Shown here: one piece after another, positions 24,535 through 33,647 of the stretch | How the letters are laid out: every line of letters begins with the position of its first letter | Position numbering within the stretch: position 1 is the stretch's first letter | Origin: Candidatus Poribacteria bacterium | GTDB taxonomy: Bacteria > Poribacteria > WGA-4E > WGA-3G | Assembly (NCBI GenBank): GCA_028821605.1 | Contig: JAPPFM010000026.1 | Span: forward strand, 1 to 58,140 | Reading direction: 5' to 3' | DNA length: 58,140 nt | Program-made: the position numbers and the translations under genes | The notes under the pieces: generated by a model | Database searches by the model: none | Told to the model about the DNA's origin: nothing | Seen by the model: the letters and a program-made list of their open reading frames with translations, nothing else

Positions 24535-25806
24535 TTGAAAAAAATTACGTGTGTATGCTTACTACTTTTCTGTATTACTATACTTGCGTGCGGAACAGTT
24601 AATCTTGCTCCCAAACAAGATATTCAGACAACAACGCTGAAAAATGTTGATGTTTCCTCGACGCATGGTCTTCCAATGGTGGTGCCAGAGGAGGTCGGTG
24701 TTTCTACCGAACGCCTGAAGCGCATCCGCTCTCTCCTGCAGGGTTACTTCAATTCAGGACAACTCCCCGGATTCCTGACGGTTGTGGCGAGACGCGGCAA
24801 AATTGTTCATTTTGAAACCATCGGCATGCGAGATGTTGAGAACAACAAACCGGTTGAACCCGATACCATCTTCCGTATCTATTCCATGTCGAAACCGATT
24901 ACGAGTGTCGCGGTGATGATGCTTTATGAAGAAGGACATTTTCAACTCGGCACACCTGTCTCCAGGTTTATTCCTGCTTTTAAGGACATGAAGGTCTACA
25001 ATGAGGACCAGACGGAAATCTTGGATGCGAAGAGGGAGATAACAATCAAACATCTCCTTATGCATACGGCGGGGTTGACTTACGGCTGGGGCAATAAACC
25101 TGTCGATAAACTCTATAGAGAGGCAAAAGTCCGCGAACCCGGCTCAACCTTGGTGGATATGGTAGAAAAACTTGGTAAAATTCCGCTCGTTCACGAACCG
25201 GGTGAAAGGTGGACCTATAGTGTGTCTACTGATGTGCTCGGCTACCTCGTGGAAGTGGTTTCTGGAATGCCATTTGAAGAATTCCTCCAGACGCGTCTCT
25301 TCGGTCCCCTCGACATGGTAGACACAGCGTTTTCAGTGCCACCGGAGAAGGTAGAAAGGTTTGCGGCACTCTATAGACCTACTAAAGAGAATGGGCTTGA
25401 ACGTGTCGGAAAAGCACCGCTCGCAAAGGATGAAATCAGTTTTTTTCCATCGGGCGGTGGCGGTCTTGTGTCAACCGCTGCAGATTATATGCGTTTTTGT
25501 CAGATGCTACTCAACGGTGGTGAACTCGATGGTGTCCGTATATTGGGCAAAAAGACGGTTGAATTGATGCGGTATCCGCACCACGATGATTGGTTTGGAC
25601 TCGGTTTTAGGGTTGTTACGCGTAAAAACCCGCCGAATATCCTGGATTCTGTTGGGAATTTCAGTTGGGGCGGTGCCGCGGCTACTACCTTCTGGATTGA
25701 TCCGAAAGAGGAATTGGTTGCTGTGCTCATGACCCAGCTTCTCAATAACCGTTACCCTTTCCAGCAGCAATTTAAAGTGCTGACCTATCAGGCACTAACG
25801 GAATAA
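24535..25806 (+). CDS. Beta-lactamase-fold serine hydrolase, lipoprotein (paralog 2)
   Basis: A 423-residue sibling of the gene at 23066, again with a TTG start and AAGGAGAAG upstream. The N terminus is a lipoprotein signal (MKKITCVCLLLFCITILACG) with Cys19 as the lipid site, so the enzyme is membrane-tethered. Catalytic SMSK, the Tyr block WTYSVSTDVLGYLVEV, and WGGAAATTFWIDPKEELVA are all conserved. It lacks the Lys/Glu-rich insert of paralog 1. Long stretches identical to paralog 1 at the protein level show a fairly recent duplication. Confidence 0.9.
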   Translation: MKKITCVCLLLFCITILACGTVNLAPKQDIQTTTLKNVDVSSTHGLPMVVPEEVGVSTERLKRIRSLLQGYFNSGQLPGFLTVVARRGKIVHFETIGMRDVENNKPVEPDTIFRIYSMSKPITSVAVMMLYEEGHFQLGTPVSRFIPAFKDMKVYNEDQTEILDAKREITIKHLLMHTAGLTYGWGNKPVDKLYREAKVREPGSTLVDMVEKLGKIPLVHEPGERWTYSVSTDVLGYLVEVVSGMPFEEFLQTRLFGPLDMVDTAFSVPPEKVERFAALYRPTKENGLERVGKAPLAKDEISFFPSGGGGLVSTAADYMRFCQMLLNGGELDGVRILGKKTVELMRYPHHDDWFGLGFRVVTRKNPPNILDSVGNFSWGGAAATTFWIDPKEELVAVLMTQLLNNRYPFQQQFKVLTYQALTE

Positions 25807-25885
25807 TGGTTATCAGTTGTCGGTTATCAGTTATCAGTTACGAGAGATTTTTGATGAATCAACACCTTTTGTAACTGATAGTTGA

Positions 25886-26001
25886 ATGAAGATTAAAAAT
25901 TTAATTCGGTAGTTTCCTGATGATGTCCGGTGCGGTTAGGAAACCGCACCTACCGGGCCTCGGAAAGACATAGAATTACCGAAATATTTTATTAGACTTC
26001 A
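25886..26001. repeat. MITE-like element, ATGAAG family, copy B
   Basis: Left end ATGAAGATTAAAAATTTAAT then TCGGTA; right end in reverse complement ATGAAGTCTAATAAAATATT then TCGGTAAT. The interior contains GGTGCGGTTAGGAAACCGCACC, a palindrome. It lies within a GTTATCAGTT-type repeat; compared with the sister repeat at 27209-27280, the insertion point is the centre of CAGTTGATAACTG. Confidence 0.75.
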
Positions 26002-26026
26002 TATAACTGTCCTACAGGAGATTTTA

Positions 26027-27211
26027 ATGGTATTGTATGAAGGATTGCCGCGGGCAGTACCTGAAGAGGTGGGTATGTCAACTTCGCGGTTGGAGCGCAT
26101 CGCGCCTGTCATGCAGGGTTATGTTGACAACGGCAAAATCCCGTGTGCGTTGACGATGATAGCACGTGAAGGGAGGCTCGTCCATTTTGAAAAGTTCGGC
26201 ATGCAGGATATCGCCGCTGCGAAACCGATAGAATTTAACACCATCTTTCGCCTTTACTCGATGACGAAGCCGATTACGAGTGTCGCGGTGATGATGCTCT
26301 ACGAGGAAGGGCATTTTCAACTCGGTACACCCGTCTCCGAATTTGTTCCTGCTTTCAAAGACATGAAGGTTTACACTGAGGATGGTAGTGCTATTGTTGA
26401 TGCGGAACGCGAGGTGACGATAAAACATTTACTCGCGCATACGGCTGGACTTATCTATGAAAGCGATACGGAGGATCATCCAATTGATCAGCAGTATGAA
26501 GATGCGGATCTCTACGGCGGAGACCTCGCAAACATGATAGAAAAGCTTGGAGATATTCCGCTCTTTCATCAGCCAGGTACTGCATGGAAGTATGGCATGT
26601 CTACCGATGTCCTCGGTTACCTTGTACAAATCGTATCCGGTATGCCGTTTGAGACGTTTTTGAAAACGCGTATTTTTGAGCCGTTAGGCATGAACGACAC
26701 CGGTTTTTCAGTGCGGATTGAAGATGCTAAGCGATATTCAAAGGTATATGAATTCGCGGAAGATGGTGCGCTTCAAGCGATTGAAAAGATCCATGCTGCA
26801 ACTGGACCACTGAGTTTTTTCCATTCTGGTGGTGGGGGACTACAATCGACCGCTGCGGATTATCTCCGTTTCTGTCAAATGGTGCTCAACGATGGTGAAC
26901 TTGATGGTGTGCGGCTGCTCGGGAGAAAAACAGTTGAACTTATCACAATGAACCATATTTCTAACGATTGGCAGCCCAACCGGAGAACTGGGTCCGGTTT
27001 TGGACTTGGGTTCGCCGTTGTCACAGATGTCGCTGATACAGACACGCTCGGTTCCGTAGGCACTTGCGGTTGGGGCGGTATGGCAAGTACTACATTTTGG
27101 ATTGATCCTGTGGAGGCGTTGATCGGCATTTTTATGACACAATTGGTTGGTGCCGATTCTCCATTCCACGCCCAATTTCGAGTGCTAACCTATCAAGCAA
27201 TTACGGAATAA
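26027..27211 (+). CDS. Beta-lactamase-fold serine hydrolase (paralog 3)
   Basis: A 394-residue family member starting MVLYEGLPRAVPEEVGMST without a signal peptide, so apparently cytoplasmic. Catalytic motif is SMTK in YSMTKPITSVAVMM, Tyr block WKYGMSTDVLGYLVQI, third motif WGGMASTTFWIDPVEALIG. Ribosome site ACAGGAG before ATG 26027. Overall closer to paralog 4 than to 1 and 2. A role as esterase or transesterase on small soluble substrates is the family expectation. Confidence 0.9.
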   Translation: MVLYEGLPRAVPEEVGMSTSRLERIAPVMQGYVDNGKIPCALTMIAREGRLVHFEKFGMQDIAAAKPIEFNTIFRLYSMTKPITSVAVMMLYEEGHFQLGTPVSEFVPAFKDMKVYTEDGSAIVDAEREVTIKHLLAHTAGLIYESDTEDHPIDQQYEDADLYGGDLANMIEKLGDIPLFHQPGTAWKYGMSTDVLGYLVQIVSGMPFETFLKTRIFEPLGMNDTGFSVRIEDAKRYSKVYEFAEDGALQAIEKIHAATGPLSFFHSGGGGLQSTAADYLRFCQMVLNDGELDGVRLLGRKTVELITMNHISNDWQPNRRTGSGFGLGFAVVTDVADTDTLGSVGTCGWGGMASTTFWIDPVEALIGIFMTQLVGADSPFHAQFRVLTYQAITE

Positions 27212-27280
27212 TAGTTATCAGTTACAAGAGATTTTTGATGAATCAGACACTTCTTTCAGTTGATAACTGACAACTATTCT
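27212..27280. repeat. GTTATCAGTT inverted-repeat unit
   Basis: ATAGTTATCAGTTAC, a spacer with AAGAGATTTTTGATGAATCA, then CAGTTGATAACTGACAACT. The two sides are inverted. The same unit, interrupted by a MITE-like element, precedes paralog 3 (25804-26010). Confidence 0.75.
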
Positions 27281-27293
27281 ATAGGAGATTTTA

Positions 27294-28472
27294 ATGACAT
27301 TGTATGAAGGATTACCGCGGGCGGTGCCTGAGGATGTAGGGATGTCAACCTCGCGTTTAGAACGCATCGCTCCGGTCATGCGACGCTGGGTTGACGATGG
27401 CAAAATACCCTGTGCACTGACGATGATCGCGCGTGAAGGCAGGCTCGTCCATTTTGAGAAGTTCGGGACGCAGGATGTTGCTACTGCGAAACCCGTGGCG
27501 TTTGATACCATCTTCCGCATCTATTCAATGACAAAACCGATTACCAGCGTCGCTGTGATGATGCTCTATGAGGAAGGACATTTTCAACTCGGCACACCCG
27601 TCTCCAAGTTGATTCCTGCTTTCAAGGACATGAAGGTTTATACTGCAGATGGCGGTGCTATCGTTGATGCGGAACGCGAGATGACGGTAAAGCATCTGCT
27701 CACGCACACTTCTGGACTTATCTACGGCGGAGACTGGGAGCACCCGATTAATGAGCGGTATAGGGATGCGAATTTCTACGGTGGAGACCTCGCACACATG
27801 GCGCGAGAACTCGGAAATATCCCGCTCCTTCACCATCCCGGTGATGGGTGGAATTACGGTATGTCTACCGATGTGCTCGGCTACCTTGTAGAGGTTGTCT
27901 CTGGTATGCCGTTTGAAGCGTTTTTGAAAACCCAGATTTGCGAACCTTTGGGTATGGTTGATACTGCCTTCTCAGTGCCGGACGACAAGGCTGATCGATA
28001 TGCGACCTTGTATGAACCCACGGAAGACGGTGGCATTCAGGTAATGGAAAATGCGCCGGTTTCAAGCGGACCGTTGAGTTTCTTCCATTCCGGTGGTGCC
28101 GGATTACAATCGACTGCCGCCGATTACCTCCGTTTCTGTCAAATGTTGCTGAATGACGGGGAACTTGATGGCGTGCGACTCCTCGGCAGAAAAACGGTCG
28201 AACTCATCAGGATGAATCATATCTCTGACGATTGGCAACCACTTGAGAGAACAGGATGCGGTTTCGGACTTGGGTTTGCTGTCGTTACCGATGTCGCTGA
28301 TACACACAGTCTCGGTTCCTTGGGGACTTACAGTTGGGGTGGACTTGCAAGTACTACGTTTTGGATTGATCCGCAGGAAGAATTAATCGGCATCTTAATG
28401 ACACAATTGATCGGCGATTCGCCATTCCATGCGCAATTCCGGGTCCTCACCTATCAGTCAATTATTGATTAG
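27294..28472 (+). CDS. Beta-lactamase-fold serine hydrolase (paralog 4)
   Basis: A 392-residue paralog, start MTLYEGLPRAVPEDVGMST, no signal peptide. SMTK in YSMTKPITSVAVMM, Tyr block WNYGMSTDVLGYLVEV, third motif WGGLASTTFWIDPQEELIG. The upstream leader TCTATAGGAGATTTTA closely matches that of paralog 3, showing the duplication included the ribosome site. It is the last of four tandem copies; an ABC transporter follows after about 50 bp. Confidence 0.9.
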   Translation: MTLYEGLPRAVPEDVGMSTSRLERIAPVMRRWVDDGKIPCALTMIAREGRLVHFEKFGTQDVATAKPVAFDTIFRIYSMTKPITSVAVMMLYEEGHFQLGTPVSKLIPAFKDMKVYTADGGAIVDAEREMTVKHLLTHTSGLIYGGDWEHPINERYRDANFYGGDLAHMARELGNIPLLHHPGDGWNYGMSTDVLGYLVEVVSGMPFEAFLKTQICEPLGMVDTAFSVPDDKADRYATLYEPTEDGGIQVMENAPVSSGPLSFFHSGGAGLQSTAADYLRFCQMLLNDGELDGVRLLGRKTVELIRMNHISDDWQPLERTGCGFGLGFAVVTDVADTHSLGSLGTYSWGGLASTTFWIDPQEELIGILMTQLIGDSPFHAQFRVLTYQSIID

Positions 28473-28524
28473 ATTCAACACAATACGTGTTGGTACATTT
28501 TCACGAAATTTTAAGAGAAAAAAG

Positions 28525-29448
28525 ATGAACCTCCTTCAACTCGAAAATGTTCATAAACGGTTCGGCGACTTCACGGCGGTGTCGGATATCTCCTTCAGTA
28601 TTGAAAAGGGGAGTGTATACGGACTCTTGGGTCCCAACGGTGCCGGAAAAACGACGACACTCCGCATGATAATGGACATTATTGCGCCGGATGCGGGCAG
28701 TATTAAGTTCAGTGGCAATCGGCAGGTCCGAGATTTTTTGGACCAGATTGGGTATCTGCCGGAGGAACGTGGCTTGTATCGTAAAATGAAGGTACGGGAT
28801 GTTATCCTTTTCATCGCCGAATTAAAGGGCTTGTATAAGCAGCAAGCACTCGGTGAGATTGAACGGTGGTTGGAGAAGATGCAGCTATCGGAATGGAGCA
28901 ACAAGCGGATTGATGAACTTTCTAAGGGGATGGCACAAAAAATTCAGTTCATTACGACGGTCATTCACAGACCGGAGTTGATTATCCTTGATGAACCCTT
29001 TTCCGGGCTGGACCCGATTAATATGACACTTCTCAAAGATTTGATGCTTGAACTGCGTGAGGACGGCAGTACGATTATCTTCTCAACCCATGTGATGGAG
29101 CAGGTAGAGAAACTCTGTGATCGCATCTGCCTTATTCACCAAGGCAAGGTGTTGCTTGAAGGTGAGCTCCGTGCTGTGAAGCGTGGATTCGGCAAAAATT
29201 CCGTTGAGATTGAATACGTAGGGAGTCTTGAACCGATTTGCAATTCCGCTTACATTCAAGGGATCAACGATTTCGGGCAGTACGCTGAGATCAAATTGAA
29301 GACACCGGAGGACTATCGTCCATTTCTCCAAGAGCTGGTTGAAAAAGGTGTTGATGTGACACGGTTTGAATTGATGGAACCGACGCTACACGAGATTTTT
29401 GTCCAAAGTGTTGAAGCATACGGAGGAACAGTACAGGATGTTGAGTAA
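28525..29448 (+). CDS. ABC transporter ATP-binding protein (NatA-like)
   Basis: 307-residue cytoplasmic ATPase of an ABC-2 type exporter. Walker A is GPNGAGKTT; the signature LSKGMAQKIQF, Walker B LIILDEPFSGLDP and the His switch STHVMEQ are present. The C-terminal DUF4162-like region (after about residue 225) is typical of NatA-type subunits. The frame is open from 28429, inside the previous gene, but the ATG at 28525 after AAGAGAAAAAAG matches family starts. It overlaps the permease gene by 11 bp, so the two are coupled. Substrate unknown; Na+ or drug efflux is the family association. Confidence 0.93.
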   Translation: MNLLQLENVHKRFGDFTAVSDISFSIEKGSVYGLLGPNGAGKTTTLRMIMDIIAPDAGSIKFSGNRQVRDFLDQIGYLPEERGLYRKMKVRDVILFIAELKGLYKQQALGEIERWLEKMQLSEWSNKRIDELSKGMAQKIQFITTVIHRPELIILDEPFSGLDPINMTLLKDLMLELREDGSTIIFSTHVMEQVEKLCDRICLIHQGKVLLEGELRAVKRGFGKNSVEIEYVGSLEPICNSAYIQGINDFGQYAEIKLKTPEDYRPFLQELVEKGVDVTRFELMEPTLHEIFVQSVEAYGGTVQDVE

Positions 29449-30769
29449 GGTTGTCACCGTTATCAAGCGTGAATATATGACGCGCGTTAAATCTAAGGGA
29501 TTCATTGCATCTTTGTTTCTCATGCCGGTGTTGATGTGTGGATTGGTATTGTTGTCCAGTTTCCTTGCAATCATGGAAGACAAAACTGAAGAGATGAGAA
29601 AGCTTGCGGTCATTGATGAGACAGGTGAAATCTTTGAGCAGATGCAGGAAGCTATTGCTAAACATCGGATCTTTCAGCATAAGGGTGAACTCGTCTATCA
29701 GGTACATCGGGAAACCGCCACCACGGAAGAAGAAAAAACTGCCCTCCAAGAACGCGTCAGGACAAAAAAACTCTACGCCTATCTTGAGATCCCGGAGGAT
29801 GTTTTTGCGAACGGTCAGGTCCGCTTCTACGCCAGAACGGCCACAAATTTTAATGTACAGAACGCGCTCCGCCGTATTATTTCAGACATCGTGCGGGACA
29901 AGCGGTTTGCCGAGAGCGGTTATTCTCGGCGCGAAGTTAGTAGACTTATGCGCGCCGTTGGATTCAACGCTTATGCTGTTAAAAGTAGCAAGGCGAAAGA
30001 CGGGGGTGCTAAAGTTGAAAGTGCTATAGAGACGGGTGCGCGGATCGGGCTCGGATACATTCTCGTTTTTGTCCTTTACATGTTCGTTCTCATCTACGCC
30101 AACTCCATCATGCGGAGTGTGCTTGAAGAAAAAACAACCCGAATTGTTGAGGTGATTGTTTCTTCAATAAAACCGCATCAACTACTACTCGGCAAACTCG
30201 TTGGCGTTTGCTCTGTCTGTTTGACAATGTTTGCTATCTGGGTGATATTTGGCGTGTTATTGGTTATGAACATAAAGCCGCTACTCGGCATCTTTGGGAT
30301 TGATAGCCTGCCGATACAGTTTAGCCAAGTAATTGGGACTATCAAAGCGAGTAGTGGCGGGGTGCTTACCTATTTCTTTATCTATTTCATTATCGGTTTC
30401 TTCATGTATTCGACGCTGTATGCTGTTGTTGGTGCGATTTGCAGCAGTGAAGAGGAGGCACAACAAACAGGCGTACCCCTCACGATGCTCATTGTTGTTC
30501 CGTTCGTCCTGATGTTCCAATTATTTAGAATCCCCGATTCGACACTCAGTGTACTACTCTCACACGTTCCATTTTTCTCGCCAATACTTATGTTCATGCG
30601 TATCAACGTACTGATGCCGCCTTTGTGGGAAATTCTACTGAACATCTTAGTGATGTGCGCGACTGTCCTGCTTGTTACACTTATCAGCGGGAAAATCTAT
30701 CGGATTGGGATTCTGATGTACGGCAAACGCCCGACCTTAGGACAATTATGGCAGTGGGCGCGATATTAA
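29438..30769 (+). CDS. ABC-2 type transporter permease (NatB-like)
   Basis: 443-residue membrane partner of the ATPase encoded just upstream. It opens VVTVIKREYMTRVKSKGFIA, the normal ABC-2 start, with helix 1 at about 20-43, then a large extracytoplasmic domain (about 44-195) and a cluster of about five helices to the C terminus. EEKTTRIVEVIVSSIKPHQLLLGK is the typical cytoplasmic loop of NatB/YhaP-like permeases. The ATG at 29438 overlaps the ATPase stop and is preceded by GGAGGAA. Probably exports a small molecule or ion. Confidence 0.92.
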   Translation: MLSKVVTVIKREYMTRVKSKGFIASLFLMPVLMCGLVLLSSFLAIMEDKTEEMRKLAVIDETGEIFEQMQEAIAKHRIFQHKGELVYQVHRETATTEEEKTALQERVRTKKLYAYLEIPEDVFANGQVRFYARTATNFNVQNALRRIISDIVRDKRFAESGYSRREVSRLMRAVGFNAYAVKSSKAKDGGAKVESAIETGARIGLGYILVFVLYMFVLIYANSIMRSVLEEKTTRIVEVIVSSIKPHQLLLGKLVGVCSVCLTMFAIWVIFGVLLVMNIKPLLGIFGIDSLPIQFSQVIGTIKASSGGVLTYFFIYFIIGFFMYSTLYAVVGAICSSEEEAQQTGVPLTMLIVVPFVLMFQLFRIPDSTLSVLLSHVPFFSPILMFMRINVLMPPLWEILLNILVMCATVLLVTLISGKIYRIGILMYGKRPTLGQLWQWARY

Positions 30770-30875
30770 AGATATTTCTTTCTATGGGTTTCCATGCAAT
30801 AATTCCATTCTAAAAAAATCCACTGTAGGGGCAGATCTTGTGCCTGCCCGCACATTACTTGAAAGGAAAAGAACT

Positions 30876-31490
30876 ATGAAAATCGCAGTCGTAACCGGTG
30901 AACACGGATTTCAGGAAAAACAGTTTGACGCAGTATTTGAGAGTATGGAAGGTGTTCAATTCCTCCGAGAAGATCTGGACGATTTTGTGGATGATCCTGA
31001 CCAGAATGACTATGATACTGTTGTTTTTTACAACTTTCACCGTCCCTATCCGACAGATGCCCAAGCAGAGGCTATTCTGGGGTTGACGGCGCGTGGGCAG
31101 GGTATGGTAATTCTGCATCACGCTATCTTAGCGTTTCCAGAATGGGATGCCTATTCCGAAATGTGCGGAATTGGTGATCGCGGTGAGTTCGGATATTATC
31201 CTCGTCAAACGCTACAGGTGCAGGTTGCTGATGCAAGCCATCCGATTACGGAAGGACTTACCGAATGGGAGATGGGAGACGAAACCTATACCATGGCATC
31301 CGCTGGTGATGATAGTTCGATCCTGCTGACAGTTAATCATCCGAACAGCATGGATGTCCTGGGATGGGCGCGTGAATATGGCAACTCCCGTGTCTTTTGC
31401 CTCCAGAGCGGACACGACGATGTCACCTTTTCAAATCCGAACTTCCGAGAGGTGCTACGGCGCGGTATCCACTGGTGCGCCAAAGCGTAA
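30876..31490 (+). CDS. ThuA-like domain protein
   Basis: A 204-residue protein of the ThuA (trehalose utilisation)/class I glutamine amidotransferase-like fold. Pattern: MKIAVVTGEHGFQ, DYDTVVFYNFHRP, GQGMVILHHAILAFPEWDAY, HPITEGL, and the closing VFCLQSGHDDVTFSNPNFREVLRRGIHW are all characteristic. Often linked to sugar metabolism together with Gfo/Idh/MocA enzymes. Start ATG at 30876 follows GAAAGGAAAA; an in-frame start at 30840 lies in a repeat (GTAGGGGCAGATCTTGTGCC) and is rejected. An aldose epimerase gene follows. Confidence 0.9.
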   Translation: MKIAVVTGEHGFQEKQFDAVFESMEGVQFLREDLDDFVDDPDQNDYDTVVFYNFHRPYPTDAQAEAILGLTARGQGMVILHHAILAFPEWDAYSEMCGIGDRGEFGYYPRQTLQVQVADASHPITEGLTEWEMGDETYTMASAGDDSSILLTVNHPNSMDVLGWAREYGNSRVFCLQSGHDDVTFSNPNFREVLRRGIHWCAKA

Positions 31491-31503
31491 TAGAGGGCAG
31501 ACA

Positions 31504-32625
31504 ATGGAAACCCATATTTTTTCTTATCGTCAGTCCAGAAAAACTTGGATGCACGCACTCCTCATTGGAATTGGTTGTGTTCTTTTTTTAGTTTCAATTG
31601 CCCTCACAGATGCAGATAAAGGAAAAACGATGGCACATACAACGTACTCAGTAGCCGTAGAAACAGTGAGTGGTTTTCAGGTCTACTACATCCAGCAAGA
31701 TGGGAAAGCCGTCGCCGAGGTGGTGCCTGCACTCGGCAATAACTGCTACGCGTTCAGGGTGGCAGATGGAGACACTTGGTTGAATCTGATAGACGCACCG
31801 CCGGATCTCGCCACGCTGGAGGAACGTCCAACCGCTTACGGTAATCCGATTCTGTTCCCTTTCCCCAATCGAATTCGGAACGGCACGTGGCAATTTGAGG
31901 GAGAGACCTATCAGTTTGACAAGCCACCCGAATCGCCCACAACAATACACGGATTGCTGTTGAATCAACCGTATCAGGTCGAAAGCCATATTGCTGATGA
32001 GAATGGGGCGACTTTGGTGTGCTCGCTCAATTCGCGGGATTTTCCTGATGTCGGTCGTCAGTATCCGTTCCCTTTTAGAATTGAGATTACCTATACACTC
32101 AAGGGTGCCGTGTTGACAATGGGGATTGCTATTAAAAATATGGGTGATCGGAATATGCCGATGGGTTTCGGTATCCACCCCTATTTCAGCGTAGACCTCG
32201 GCACCGAGGCGAATGCAGCTGAAGCGGTGATTACCGTCCCTGCCGCTAAGTATTGGGAATTGGACGAAGTCCTCGTGCCAACGGGTGTTCAGCATGATGT
32301 CGCTGACACACTTGACCTACGGAATGGGCAACCCTTCGCGAAACTGAAGCTTGACCACGTCTTCACGGACGTTCAATTGGTCGATGGTGTCAGTCGGTGC
32401 CTTATTGAGAATAAGGATACGGGCTACGGTATGGTAATGGAATCGGATGCCCAATTTCGGGAGTTGGTTGTCTACACACCCCCGGATAGGGATGCTATCT
32501 GTTTTGAACCTTACACTTGCCCGACAGATGCTATCAACTTGGAGGCGCGTGGAATTCCCGCAGGTGTAATTGTGCTGGCACCTGATGAGACGTTTTCCGG
32601 GACCGTCCGCTTTATGTTACAGTAG
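31504..32625 (+). CDS. Aldose 1-epimerase (galactose mutarotase-like), exported or anchored
   Basis: 373-residue mutarotase-family protein that interconverts sugar anomers. The beta-sandwich shows LFPFPNRIRNGTWQFEGETY, TTIHGLLLNQPYQV (substrate His), MGFGIHPYFSV (catalytic His region) and the C-terminal CFEPYTCPTDAINL, where the Glu is the expected general base. A hydrophobic segment (about 18-36, MHALLIGIGCVLFLVS) acts as signal peptide or anchor, unusual for the usually cytoplasmic family. An alternative ATG at 31630 would remove it and has AAAGGAAAAACG upstream, so the cellular location is uncertain. Confidence 0.88.
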   Translation: METHIFSYRQSRKTWMHALLIGIGCVLFLVSIALTDADKGKTMAHTTYSVAVETVSGFQVYYIQQDGKAVAEVVPALGNNCYAFRVADGDTWLNLIDAPPDLATLEERPTAYGNPILFPFPNRIRNGTWQFEGETYQFDKPPESPTTIHGLLLNQPYQVESHIADENGATLVCSLNSRDFPDVGRQYPFPFRIEITYTLKGAVLTMGIAIKNMGDRNMPMGFGIHPYFSVDLGTEANAAEAVITVPAAKYWELDEVLVPTGVQHDVADTLDLRNGQPFAKLKLDHVFTDVQLVDGVSRCLIENKDTGYGMVMESDAQFRELVVYTPPDRDAICFEPYTCPTDAINLEARGIPAGVIVLAPDETFSGTVRFMLQ

Positions 32626-32672
32626 TAGGCAGACACCGCTTGGTTTCCATCATCAAATAAGGAGAACACGCT

Positions 32673-33614
32673 TTGCTTCGTGCCTTATTACTTTTTTTTG
32701 TTCTTTTTCTCATCGCGCAGCCATCTGTGGCGATCCGAGAAGGGACAGCCACCGCCGAGGTTTTTATGAAACGCTATGAGCGGTCTGGTGACTTTGGAAA
32801 GCTCGCCCTTTGGCATGAGGCTGCAGCAGAATGCCTTATACGCATCTCTGTCCCGATGAATGAGATTGCGCGCGACTACTACAGACGGCACGGGTACGAG
32901 AAGTGGGCAGCACGGGCGAAAAAGGAAGCGCGTGAAATTCAGAAACAGCACCAACATCACTGTACTCGCGCCGAAATTGCTTGGCAGAAATTTGTGGGTG
33001 TGGCTTCTAACCGTGAGGCCTTTTCAGGACTGGATGCCGAGCGCGAAAATATCGCGAAGTTTATTGCAGTGTGGTTACCGCGGTACCCGGATCGGTTTTA
33101 CGAGTATGGCATCTATCCGACGTTCTTCAGGAAACAACGGAGGTTGGCGGAACAGAGCGGCGATTATGTAAAGGTGCTTCACCTTGAAGCGGATGCAGCG
33201 GAAATGTGTGCAGTGCAATACGAACGGATTCCCGTTGCCTATGGACTTAAAAACTATCAAAAACACAGCGACATATATCGTCAACATGCATCGCTACTCC
33301 GAAGTCTCGCGCGGCAAAACCCGAAAGCGTTACTGCGTGAGGTAGATAAGGGTAAGCAAATATTGGATTTGCTAAAAACCCAGAAGGTTTCGTCGGAGCA
33401 AAGGCAGGACGCAGTACTTCGCATCGCAAAATTAGATGCACTGGTCAAAACTGCTTTAGCTGGTCAGAACGGTGTTCACGCATATCCATCGTTCCAAGGA
33501 TTCGCGTGGATCGTGAGCTTCTCGAATCACAGTCGCGGGAATCTTGCTACTGTAATTGTTGATAAAAAAATTGCAGAAGTGTTGGATGTATGCATCCCCA
33601 GTCCCGATAGGTGA
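32673..33614 (+). CDS. Exported helical protein of unknown function
   Basis: A 313-residue product from a TTG start behind AAGGAG. Signal peptide about 1-20 (LLLFFVLFLIAQPSVA). The rest is Arg/Lys-, Glu- and Ala-rich and mostly helical, with TPR-like spacing (YERSGDFGKLALWHEAAAECL, LAEQSGDYVKVLHLEADAAEM), ending in a short beta-looking domain (WIVSFSNHSRGNLATVIVDK). No family recognised. It sits between the mutarotase and a repeat-rich gap and shows no clear functional partner. Confidence 0.7.
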   Translation: MLRALLLFFVLFLIAQPSVAIREGTATAEVFMKRYERSGDFGKLALWHEAAAECLIRISVPMNEIARDYYRRHGYEKWAARAKKEAREIQKQHQHHCTRAEIAWQKFVGVASNREAFSGLDAERENIAKFIAVWLPRYPDRFYEYGIYPTFFRKQRRLAEQSGDYVKVLHLEADAAEMCAVQYERIPVAYGLKNYQKHSDIYRQHASLLRSLARQNPKALLREVDKGKQILDLLKTQKVSSEQRQDAVLRIAKLDALVKTALAGQNGVHAYPSFQGFAWIVSFSNHSRGNLATVIVDKKIAEVLDVCIPSPDR

Positions 33615-33647
33615 GTTTTCTTGGGAAATCCGCAGAAATACCCAAGC

